A DNA stretch of 64,000 nt, from positions 1 through 64,000 of the forward strand of contig JAHYJH010000003.1 of assembly GCA_019429185.1 (NCBI GenBank). Reading direction: 5' to 3'. The position numbers and the translations under genes are program-made. Numbering within the stretch: position 1 is the first letter of the stretch; each line of letters starts with the position of its first letter. The notes below the pieces were generated by a model. The model was not told where the DNA came from. It saw only the letters and a program-made list of their open reading frames with translations, and ran no database searches. This DNA is from Vicingaceae bacterium. Its GTDB lineage: Bacteria > Bacteroidota > Bacteroidia > Flavobacteriales_E > Vicingaceae. Below, in pieces: positions 39,939 to 49,083 of this stretch.

Positions 39939-41225
39939 TTAAGAAAGTTTAGCCAACGCTTTTTCTAATTGTACAAACAATTCACTTATTTGGTTGGTAT
40001 GAGCTGTTCCAACGGATAATCTGTACCAAGGCGAGTTTGTTGTTGTTCCGAAAGCATAAAATGGAACAATGGCTAATTTTGCTTCATTGAGTAAATAAGC
40101 AGTTACATCGGCAGTGGTTGCTAATAAATTGCCTTCGGCTGTAGTTTTTCCAATTAAATCAAATTTAACTGTTAAATAAATAGCTGCTTGTGGCGGAATG
40201 GCATCAACATTATATCCGTTGGCTTTTAGGTTTTTCATCCCCTCATAAAAACCAACTAATCGTTTGTTTATTCTGTTTTTAAAAGTTGTGATGTATGCAT
40301 CTACTGCTTTATCGTTTTTTAAGAATTTTGCTGTTGCTTCTTGCTCGGCTTTTGGCGACCAAGCACCAACATGACTTAATATTGCCCGCATTTTATCAAT
40401 TACTTTTTGTGGACCAAATGCCCAACCCACTCTAACGCCTGTTGCTGCAAACGATTTTGAAATTCCATCAACATAAATTGTATAATCTCGCATTTCAGGG
40501 AATAAAGAAACCGGATCAAAATGTTTTGTCTCTCCATGCGTTAACACCCAATATATTTGATCAAACAACAAATAAAGCGGTTTTTCACTTACTCCTCTTT
40601 TTTTATTTTCCTCTAAAATAAGTTCACAAATTTCGCTCAATTTTTCTTTAGTAAAAGTTGTTCCTGTTGGATTTAACGGAGAGCAAAGTGCAATTAAATT
40701 GGCTTCCGAAATAAATGGCTTCAACTCTTCTGCTGTGGGCATAAAATCATTTTCGGGTTTGGTTTCTACAATAATTTGCTGAGCCGCAGCTAAATGACAA
40801 TAATGATTGTTGTTCCATGATGGAACTGGAAAAAGTACTTTATCGTTTGCATCAATAATTGTTTGGTACAACGCATAAATTAATGGACGTGCTCCACCCG
40901 AAATTAAAATAGCATTAGCATCATAAACTAACTTTTGTTTTCGTTGTAAAAATCGGGCTACTTCTTTTCGTAGTGCTTCTACTCCATTTGCTGTTGGGTA
41001 GGTTGTTTCGCCATCATGGTAGGCTTGTATAATTTCATTTTTCAATTCTTCTGGGATAGGAAAGATAGCAGAATCAAAATCGCCTATGGTAAGGTTATAA
41101 ATTTTTTCACCTTGAGCTATTTTAGCCTTTACTTCAGTGGCTAATTTTATAATTTCCGAACCTATTAAGTTTTCTGCCATCACAGATACTTGTTGGTTAG
41201 TTGGTTGTTTCAATGTTTGTTCCAT
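39939..41225 (-). CDS. PLP-dependent aminotransferase, class I/II
   Basis: LTIGDFD, CSPLNPTGTTF, YVDGISKSFAATGVRVGWAFG. Confidence 0.92.
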   Translation of the reverse strand: MEQTLKQPTNQQVSVMAENLIGSEIIKLATEVKAKIAQGEKIYNLTIGDFDSAIFPIPEELKNEIIQAYHDGETTYPTANGVEALRKEVARFLQRKQKLVYDANAILISGGARPLIYALYQTIIDANDKVLFPVPSWNNNHYCHLAAAQQIIVETKPENDFMPTAEELKPFISEANLIALCSPLNPTGTTFTKEKLSEICELILEENKKRGVSEKPLYLLFDQIYWVLTHGETKHFDPVSLFPEMRDYTIYVDGISKSFAATGVRVGWAFGPQKVIDKMRAILSHVGAWSPKAEQEATAKFLKNDKAVDAYITTFKNRINKRLVGFYEGMKNLKANGYNVDAIPPQAAIYLTVKFDLIGKTTAEGNLLATTADVTAYLLNEAKLAIVPFYAFGTTTNSPWYRLSVGTAHTNQISELFVQLEKALAKLS

Positions 41226-41322
41226 TTTTATTACAGATTACATATTCTCACATCAATTTGTTTCCCACAGATTTTCATTCTCGCATTTACACATTTCTTT
41301 TCCCGCAAACAACACAGATTAC

Positions 41323-41378
41323 CGCAGATTTTTATTTTCAAAATTCTACATTTCCATATTCTCACATCCACACATTTA
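41323..41378. repeat. 56-bp repeat block copy A
   Basis: cgcagatttttattttcaaaattctacatttccatattctcacatccacacattta, identical at 42239-42294 and 42344-42399. Confidence 0.9.
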
Positions 41379-41571
41379 AACATTCACACATTTTAAAAAC
41401 CATTAAGAAGTTAAGGAACATTAAGGATTTACATATAACTCTTAACTTCCCAACTTCTAACTACGTTTTTTCTCTACCACAGAGAGGACACAGGAACACG
41501 GAGTTTTTATACCTAACTTCTTATGCCTTATGCATAATTCCTAACTTTTATATCGCGCAACTTTTCTAAAT

Positions 41572-42099
41572 TTATTTCTTACTTTGTTTAAATCCTATTG
41601 GTTCTCTTGGTGTTTCCTGTTGTTTAATAAAGCGTTTTAAATAGTTAAAAATAAGTTCAATTTTTTCGTCTTGTCCTGTAACTTTTTTTCGTATTTCTTC
41701 CATTTCAAATAATAAATCTTTATGCATTTGAAACATTTCACGCATTTTAACAAAAACCTCTATTATTTTAATACTCATTTGTATTGCTCTTCCACTCTTT
41801 AAAACATTAGCTAATTGTAAAACCCCATGTTCCGTAAATACGTAAGGTAAAGCACCACCTAAATGTTGTTTTGATGGTATCGCATTTTGCGATACCATTC
41901 TATCTGCTTCATTTTCTGTTAATTGAAACATAAAATGTTGAGGAAATTTTTCTGAGTTTCTTTTTACTTGTTCGCGTAATCGGATAGCTTTAACATCATA
42001 CAGTTCTGCTAAATCTCTATCTAACATTACTTTTTCGCCTCTAATTTCATAAATTTTACTCATCACCGTTTCTTGTGGCAAGTTTATTTCTTCACTCAT
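41572..42099 (-). CDS. ORF6N (KilA-N-like) domain protein
   Basis: IYEIRGEKVMLDRDLAELYDVKAIRLREQVKRNSEKFPQHFMFQLT...LPYVFTEHGVLQLANVL. Confidence 0.88.
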   Translation of the reverse strand: MSEEINLPQETVMSKIYEIRGEKVMLDRDLAELYDVKAIRLREQVKRNSEKFPQHFMFQLTENEADRMVSQNAIPSKQHLGGALPYVFTEHGVLQLANVLKSGRAIQMSIKIIEVFVKMREMFQMHKDLLFEMEEIRKKVTGQDEKIELIFNYLKRFIKQQETPREPIGFKQSKK

Positions 42100-42198
42100 A
42101 TTATTTTTCTTTTCTCCAATTTTATCCTGAAGATTTAACTTCGTTGAGCTCGCAAGCTCGGTTCACGGATTTTTTAATTTACACATTCTCACATCTAC

Positions 42199-42404
42199 AC
42201 ATTCTCACATTTCTTTTCCCGCAGATTACGCAGATTATCGCAGATTTTTATTTTCAAAATTCTACATTTCCATATTCTCACATCCACACATTTACACATT
42301 CACACATTCTCACATTTCTTTTCCCGCAGATTACGCAGATTATCGCAGATTTTTATTTTCAAAATTCTACATTTCCATATTCTCACATCCACACATTTAC
42401 ACAT
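42199..42404. repeat. Two tandem copies of a 105-bp repeat
   Basis: acattctcacatttcttttcccgcagattacgcagattatcgcag... starts at 42199 and again at 42304. Confidence 0.92.
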
Positions 42405-43334
42405 CTACATATTTGCTAAACTAATATCAAACTGAACCAAATTTATGAATTTATGAACTCTATCTTCCAACTCTGTATTTGTTAAATGAACTAATCTTTC
42501 TGTTCCAAATTTTTCCACACAAAAAGAAGCCATGGCAGAACCATAAATTACTGCACGTTTCATGTTTGCAAAAGAAATATCACCTGTTTCGGCTAAATAG
42601 CCAATAAAACCGCCTGCAAAGGTATCTCCTGCTCCGGTTGGATCAAAAACATCTTCTAAAGGTAAGGCTGGTGCGAAAAATACATTTTCTCTATCAAACA
42701 ATAATGCTCCATGTTCCCCCTTTTTTATGATTAAATATTGAGGTCCTAAAGCTAATATTTTTTGAGCTGCTTTTACTAATGAATATTCACCTGAAAGTTG
42801 TCGGGCTTCTTCATCGTTAATCGAAAGTACATCAACCATAGAAATGGCACTTTTTAATTCATCTAATGCAATGTCCATCCAAAAATTCATGGTATCCATC
42901 ACAATTAATTTAGGACGTTTATGCAACCCATTTATTACTTTCTTTTGAATAGATGGAGCTAAGTTTCCCAACATCAAAAAATCACAATCTTGATAATTAG
43001 CTGGAATTTTTGGGTCGAAAGTTTCTAATACATTCAGCTCTGTGGCTAAGGTGTCTCTGGTATTCATATCATTGTGATATTTTCCTGACCAAAAAAATGT
43101 TTTTTCATTTTCTTTAATTTCCAATCCTTCTAAATCAACATTATGATTTTCGAGCATTTGCATTGCTTCTTTGGGAAAATCTCCTCCTACAACAGAAACG
43201 ATATTGGTTTTTTTAACAAAATTTGAAGCAGAAAGGCTAATAAATGTTGCTGCTCCTCCAACTATTTTATCTGTTTTCCCGAAAGGGGTTTCAATTGCAT
43301 CAAAAGCAACTGTTCCTATAACTAATAAACTCAT
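42405..43334 (-). CDS. PfkB family carbohydrate kinase
   Basis: KIVGGAATFISLSASNF; DVFDPTGAGDTFAGGFIGYL. Confidence 0.93.
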   Translation of the reverse strand: MSLLVIGTVAFDAIETPFGKTDKIVGGAATFISLSASNFVKKTNIVSVVGGDFPKEAMQMLENHNVDLEGLEIKENEKTFFWSGKYHNDMNTRDTLATELNVLETFDPKIPANYQDCDFLMLGNLAPSIQKKVINGLHKRPKLIVMDTMNFWMDIALDELKSAISMVDVLSINDEEARQLSGEYSLVKAAQKILALGPQYLIIKKGEHGALLFDRENVFFAPALPLEDVFDPTGAGDTFAGGFIGYLAETGDISFANMKRAVIYGSAMASFCVEKFGTERLVHLTNTELEDRVHKFINLVQFDISLANM

Positions 43335-43420
43335 TTTTTTATATTTTATAATTTGGTTGGTAAAATTAATGTATTAAAGTTGAAGTTGTTTAAAGAAAAA
43401 CCTATAAATTAAAAAATAAT

Positions 43421-44379
43421 TTAGTTGTATCTATATCTTGTTTTATTTTTTTCTCCAATTTTTTCAATTATACCATTTTCTAATGCAAATTTCAAATCAC
43501 GACTTGCAGTCGCTGATGATATTTCTCTGAAATTTTTTAAGTATTCTTTTCGAGTAAAATAATCGTCTTTCACACATGGTTTAAATAAATCAATCCTATC
43601 GATATTTGTTAAGCTAACATTCTGAATAGTTAGTAATTCCTCCAGTGATTCAAGCATAATTTCAAGCATAAACTCGATGAATACCGTTGATTCCCCTGTG
43701 TTATCAGATTTGCCAAGTGATTCATAATAGTGTTCTTGTCTATTTTTTATTAAAGCCTCTATTGGTAAATATTCGAAAACAGGATATGCATTTTTTAAAA
43801 TTAATGTTTGCCACAACCTTCCCATTCTGCCATTCCCATCAATAAAAGGATGGATAAATTCCATTTCATAATGAAATACACAACTTTTTATTAAAATTAA
43901 ATCATCGTCATTTTTTAAATAGTTAAACAAATCATTCATTAATGGTTTAAGCATTTCACTTGGAGGGGCAATATGTGCAATTTCAGTACCTTTAACAATT
44001 CCCACGGATTTACTTCTAAGTTTGCCCGCTGATTCTATAAGTCCGTTCATTAATATTTTATGTGCTTCACAAAACGAATTTAACTTATATGGATTCAATT
44101 TATCTATATAGTTATACACGGCAATTGCATTTTTAGCTTCCAAAATGTCTTTTTTAGGTCCAACTACTTTTTTATTTTCAATGATTGCCGTTATTTGCTC
44201 AATTGTTAAGGTATTTCCTTCAATTTCAAGCGATGAATGAATCGTCTTTATTCTGTTTTTTTTTCTTAATTCTGTCGGGGGTTTATTTAAATGGGCAGCG
44301 TTTACCGCTCCAATTTTCTCCGAAATCGAAGCAATTAGTTTTAAAATCTTTCCTGTTATTTTGTATGGTGGTTTCATGT
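43421..44379 (-). CDS. Fic family protein
   Basis: IHSSLEIEGNTLT inhibitory-type motif; HPFIDGNGRMGRLWQ active site. ORF extends to 44479 but MKPPYKITGK is the likelier start. Confidence 0.9.
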
Positions 44380-44711
44380 GTTTATATTTATTAGCCCCCT
44401 CTTTCACACTTGCTCGCTCCAAAGTCCACTGGACTTTGTCCGCCCCCGAAGGGGGAGAATTTCCATCACACAGAGCCAATAATCATCCGCCTGTGTGTCA
44501 ATTTTGCCTTAACATGGATGTTTCATCTGTTTGTTAAATTATTTAACATGGCTCGTTTCATTCTATTAGTTAATGATAGTATCATTTGATAGTATCAAAG
44601 GTAAAGAATTATTTTAATATATAGATCGTTTTTATTGATATTGTCAATATATTCAACACACATAGGTATCCAGAAAATAAGATGTAAAATAAAAATTATC
44701 AAGTTGTTCTT

Positions 44712-45326
44712 CTAAAAATCCACTTCGCCAATTCCTTGTCTTATAATTTCTGGTGTTTCGCCTGTACAATCTATTACTGTTGATGCTTCGTTGTTGCCAA
44801 AACCTCCATCTATTACTAAATCTACTTTGTTTTCATAGCGTTCGTGAATTAACTCTGGGTCGGTAGTGTATTCCAAAATTTCATCATCATCGTGCACCGA
44901 TGTTGACAATAAAGGATTACCTAATTGATTAACAATTGTTCGGGCAATGTTATTATCTGGCACACGAATACCAATGGTTTGTTTTTTAGATTGAAATAAC
45001 TTTGGAATGTTTTTATTGGCATTTAAAATAAAGGTAAAAGGACCTGGCAAGGCTCTTTTCATCATTTTATAAAGATTAGTTCCAAACTGAACGGTATATT
45101 CTGAAATGTTACTCAAATCATAGCATATCAACGAAAAATTGGCTTCTTCTAATTTTATTCCTTTGAGTTGTGCCATTTTTTCTACTGCTCTTCTGTTTGT
45201 CATATCGCAACCAATGGCATAAACCGAATCGGTAGGATACACAATTAAGCCGCCTTTTTTGAGTACTTCAACGGCTTGTTGTATTCTTTTTTCGTCAGGG
45301 TTTTCGGGGTATATTTTTATAAGCAT
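44712..45326 (-). CDS. L-threonylcarbamoyladenylate synthase family (Sua5/YciO/YrdC)
   Basis: GGLIVYPTDSVYAIGCDMTNRRAVEKMAQLKG. Confidence 0.9.
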   Translation of the reverse strand: MLIKIYPENPDEKRIQQAVEVLKKGGLIVYPTDSVYAIGCDMTNRRAVEKMAQLKGIKLEEANFSLICYDLSNISEYTVQFGTNLYKMMKRALPGPFTFILNANKNIPKLFQSKKQTIGIRVPDNNIARTIVNQLGNPLLSTSVHDDDEILEYTTDPELIHERYENKVDLVIDGGFGNNEASTVIDCTGETPEIIRQGIGEVDF

Positions 45327-45428
45327 TTATTTTATAGATTACAGATTCTTCTCATTATTTTTTCCGCATATTTTGCAGATTAACGCAGATTTTAAATTAG
45401 TACATTTTCACATTGCTAAATTGCTACA

Positions 45429-46085
45429 TTATTTATTCCCTTTTGCGTGATCGGCTAAAAACTGAGCCAATCCGCTGTCGGTTAATGGGTGTTTTAATAA
45501 TCCCATAATCGCACTTAATGGGCTGGTAACAACATCTGCTCCTATTTGAGCACATTGTAAAATATGCATGGTATGACGAACAGATGCTGCTAATATTTGA
45601 GTTTCGTAGCCATAATTATCATAAATCATTCTTATCTCGGCAATTAAGTGAACTCCGTTGGTAGAAATATCATCTAATCGCCCAATAAATGGCGAAACAT
45701 AGGTTGCTCCAGCTTTTGCTGCTAACAGTGCTTGTCCTGCCGAAAATATAAGCGTACAATTTGTCCTAATTCCTTTTGATGAGAAATATTTAATTGCTTT
45801 TATGCCTTCTTTGGTTACAGGTACTTTTACCACAATTTGAGGATGAAGTGAAGCTAAGAACTCACCTTCTTTAATCATTCCTTCTAAATCGGTAGCGATT
45901 ACTTCTGCACTCACATCTCCATCAACAATATCGCAAATGAATTTGTAATGTTTCATTATGTTGTCATAGCCCGATATTCCTTCTTTTGCCATTAACGATG
46001 GGTTGGTGGTTACACCATCTAAAATTCCCAAGTCTTGGGCTTCTTTAATTTGATCTAAGTTTGCTGTGTCTATAAAAAATTTCAT
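45429..46085 (-). CDS. fsa: transaldolase/fructose-6-phosphate aldolase family
   Basis: [50 protein letters not shown]. Confidence 0.93.
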   Translation of the reverse strand: MKFFIDTANLDQIKEAQDLGILDGVTTNPSLMAKEGISGYDNIMKHYKFICDIVDGDVSAEVIATDLEGMIKEGEFLASLHPQIVVKVPVTKEGIKAIKYFSSKGIRTNCTLIFSAGQALLAAKAGATYVSPFIGRLDDISTNGVHLIAEIRMIYDNYGYETQILAASVRHTMHILQCAQIGADVVTSPLSAIMGLLKHPLTDSGLAQFLADHAKGNK

Positions 46086-46176
46086 ATTATTTAGTTAAAA
46101 GTTTGTATTATTTTTTGATTTTTTGATTTTGGATTATATGGAATTATTTTTCTTGTCATTTTTATATATTTTATCC

Positions 46177-46260
46177 CCGCTACCCCCGACCCCTAAAGGG
46201 GAGGTCTTACGCTACAACCACTACCACGTGAGTAGGTTCCCTTTAGGGATTAAGGGTGTG
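46177..46260. repeat. 84-bp direct repeat copy 1 flanking DUF559 gene
   Basis: Identical to 46731-46814. Confidence 0.95.
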
Positions 46261-46271
46261 TGCGAAGGTTT

Positions 46272-46673
46272 TCAAATTTTTAAAAGGTTTTTACATTCTA
46301 CCTCAATTATATTTTTTACATCAACACTATTTTCTAAAACTTCTTCATTACTAAACCTAATAACTGTAATTCCATAGTTTTTTAATTCGTCAGTTCGGTT
46401 TTGGTCGTAATCTTTATTGTCTTCGGTATCATGTATTCCTCCATCTACTTCTATAACCAATTTAATAGCATGACAATAAAAGTCAGCAATAAAAATATTA
46501 ATTGGATGCTGCTGTTTAAAACGCAAGCCCAGTATTTGATTCTTTTTTAAAATATCCCATAAAGCTATCTCTGCTATTGTTGGATTTTCCCTCAACACTT
46601 TTGCTCTCTCAAAAATAATCGGTTTTGCTCCGTAAAACATTGTCCTTTCTACTGTATTGCTATATTTTATCAT
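46272..46673 (-). CDS. DUF559 (Vsr/PD-(D/E)XK-like) endonuclease-domain protein
   Basis: LRENPTIAEIALWDILKKNQILGLRFKQQHPINIFIADFYCHAIKLVIEVDGGIHD. Confidence 0.9.
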   Translation of the reverse strand: MIKYSNTVERTMFYGAKPIIFERAKVLRENPTIAEIALWDILKKNQILGLRFKQQHPINIFIADFYCHAIKLVIEVDGGIHDTEDNKDYDQNRTDELKNYGITVIRFSNEEVLENSVDVKNIIEVECKNLLKI

Positions 46674-46730
46674 CGTTTATTTAATTAACTTATACTATTG
46701 TTGTTTGCCCTCACTACTTTTCGCTACTCT

Positions 46731-46814
46731 CCGCTACCCCCGACCCCTAAAGGGGAGGTCTTACGCTACAACCACTACCACGTGAGTAGGTTCCCTTTAG
46801 GGATTAAGGGTGTG
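46731..46814. repeat. 84-bp direct repeat copy 2 flanking DUF559 gene
   Basis: Identical to 46177-46260. Confidence 0.95.
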
Positions 46815-46831
46815 CGTGGGCTTTCAACTTT

Positions 46832-48841
46832 TCACATCAACACCAATTCTTTTAATGCTATTTTAAACCGTTCTTTAGGCATAAAATTTTGTTCTAATTC
46901 TCCTATAAAAGGAACAGGTGTATCGATACTTGCTACTCTTTTAACAGGAGCATCTAAATATTGAAAACAATTTTCAGTAATTAAGGCACTCAACTCCCCT
47001 CCTATTCCGTTAAACATTGTTGCTTCGTGCAGTATAATTACTTTGTTGGTTTTCTTTACAGAGTTATATATCGTTTCCGTATCTAACGGAACTAAGGTTC
47101 TTAAATCAATTAAATCGGCTGAAATTTGCGGGTTTTCTGCTAAGGTTTCTAATGCCCAATGCACGCCCATTCCATAGGTAACTATGGTAACTTGGTTGCC
47201 TTCTTTTAGTAAATTTGCCTTTCCAAAAGGCAAGGTATAATAATCGTCTGGAATTTCTTGATTTATGCTTCTGTATAAGCCTTTGTGTTCAAAATACATT
47301 ACTGGATTTGGGTCTTCAAAAGCTGTATTTAACAAGCCTTTAGCATCATAAGGAAATGCTGGATAAACAATTTTTAATCCTGGCACTTGTGTAAACCATG
47401 CTTCGTTACTTTGAGAGTGAAAGGGACCCGCTGCCATTCCTCCTCCTGTGGGCATACGCACCACCACATCGGCATTTTGTTGCCAACGATAATGTGTTTT
47501 TGCTAAATTGTTGCAAATTTGAGTCATTCCTTCGCTCACAAAATCAGCAAATTGCATTTCAACCATTGCTTTTTGCCCATTTATGGAAAGTCCTAAACCT
47601 GCTCCTAAAATTGCCGATTCGCAAAGTGGTGTATTTCTAACTCTATCTTTTCCAAAAAGAGCTACAAAACCATCGGTAATTTTAAAAACGCCTCCATAAT
47701 CAGCAATATCTTGTCCCATCAACACCAAGTTTTGATGTTTTTCCATGCTTTGACGCAATCCGTCAGAAATTGCATCAATTAAGCGTTTTTCCGATTTTTT
47801 TTCTGATGCAGGTTTTGTTTCAGAAAAAGCAAAAGGAGCATACACATCATCTAATTCTGTTTGTAAATTTGCTTCAATTTTAGGTTCGTTAAAAGCTTGT
47901 TCCCAATCGGTATTTATTTCGGCTTTAATTTCGGTTTTAATTGCTTCGATATTAACATCATCTAACACCTTTTCGGCTAGTAAATAGTTTTCGTAATTAA
48001 CAACTGGGTCTTTTTGCTGCCACTCGTCCATTAATTCTTTAGGCACATATTTAGTTCCTGATGCTTCTTCGTGCCCACGCATTCTGAACGTAATTGCTTC
48101 AACCAACACAGGTCTGGGTTTTTTACGGATAGATTCGGCAATCTGACTTATTTTATGATGTACTTCTAAAATGTTGTTCCCATCAATTAATTCTGTTTCA
48201 ACTCCATAGCCAATGCCTTTATCCACAAAGTTTTTACAAATAAATTGTTCGCTTGATGGTGTTGAAAGTCCATATCCATTGTTTTCAACTAAAAAAATTA
48301 CAGGTAATTGCCAAACGGCTGCGGTGTTAATTGCCTCATGAAAATCGCCTTCACTAGCACCTCCATCGCCTGTAAACACTAAGGTTGCTTTTTCTTCGTT
48401 ATTTAACTTTTTTCCCAATGCAATTCCATCAGCAACGCCCATTTGTGGACCAAGATGCGAAATCATACCAACAATTTTATAGTCTTGCGTTCCAAAATGA
48501 AAAGAACGGTCTCTACCTTTAGTAAAACCATTCATTTTACCTTGAAATTGCGAAAACAAGCGATGCAAAGGAATACCTCTGCTGGTAAAAACACCCAAAT
48601 TTCGGTGCATGGGCAAAATATATTCTTCTTTATCCAACGCCATTGCAGCACCAACAGAAATTGCTTCTTGCCCTATCCCTGAAAACCATTTTGAAACTCT
48701 GCCTTGACGAAGTAGAATCAACATTTTTTCTTCTATTAAGCGAGGTGTTAAAAGTGCTTTATAAAGCGATATTAATTGCTCATCAGTATATTTTCTTCGG
48801 TTAAATTTCATCTGTTCGAAGCCTTTTTTTAAACGTGTCAA
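46832..48841 (-). CDS. fused alpha-ketoacid dehydrogenase E1 alpha/beta
   Basis: E1 alpha: GDGGASEGDFHEAINTAAVWQLPVIFLVENN; E1 beta: MGQDIADYGGVFKITDG...TPLCESAILGAGLG. Confidence 0.93.
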   Translation of the reverse strand: MTRLKKGFEQMKFNRRKYTDEQLISLYKALLTPRLIEEKMLILLRQGRVSKWFSGIGQEAISVGAAMALDKEEYILPMHRNLGVFTSRGIPLHRLFSQFQGKMNGFTKGRDRSFHFGTQDYKIVGMISHLGPQMGVADGIALGKKLNNEEKATLVFTGDGGASEGDFHEAINTAAVWQLPVIFLVENNGYGLSTPSSEQFICKNFVDKGIGYGVETELIDGNNILEVHHKISQIAESIRKKPRPVLVEAITFRMRGHEEASGTKYVPKELMDEWQQKDPVVNYENYLLAEKVLDDVNIEAIKTEIKAEINTDWEQAFNEPKIEANLQTELDDVYAPFAFSETKPASEKKSEKRLIDAISDGLRQSMEKHQNLVLMGQDIADYGGVFKITDGFVALFGKDRVRNTPLCESAILGAGLGLSINGQKAMVEMQFADFVSEGMTQICNNLAKTHYRWQQNADVVVRMPTGGGMAAGPFHSQSNEAWFTQVPGLKIVYPAFPYDAKGLLNTAFEDPNPVMYFEHKGLYRSINQEIPDDYYTLPFGKANLLKEGNQVTIVTYGMGVHWALETLAENPQISADLIDLRTLVPLDTETIYNSVKKTNKVIILHEATMFNGIGGELSALITENCFQYLDAPVKRVASIDTPVPFIGELEQNFMPKERFKIALKELVLM

Positions 48842-48913
48842 AATTAATTGAATTTGTGTAACTTCGCAGCATAATTATTGAATAATAATTTGTTTTATTT
48901 CTAACTCAAAAAA

Positions 48914-49033
48914 ATGAATTTGCAAGATATTATTGTTGTTTTTATTGTTTGTGTTGCTGTATTTTATTTAATTTATAGGTACATAATTAAGAGAAAAAAA
49001 CACGATTGTGACGATTGTGGTTTTAACAACTAA
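48914..49033 (+). CDS. 39-aa Cys-containing single-TM protein (FeoB-associated Cys-rich-like)
   Basis: My translation MNLQDIIVVFIVCVAVFYLIYRYIIKRKKHDCDDCGFNN*; missed by the ORF track. Confidence 0.6.
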   Translation: MNLQDIIVVFIVCVAVFYLIYRYIIKRKKHDCDDCGFNN

Positions 49034-49083
49034 AGATTTAATTTGCTATAAATTCATAAAATCGTAAATCGTAAATCAAAAAA

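Noticed and set aside
41137-42419. Plus-strand ORFs 41137-41379, 41190-41396, 41201-41569 and 42075-42419
   Set aside because: His/Phe/Thr-rich translations of the ~105-bp repeat; not credible proteins.
36601-48841. Fused LpxC/FabZ and fused E1 alpha/beta as novel gene fusions
   Set aside because: Both fusions are established in Bacteroidota and are not new.
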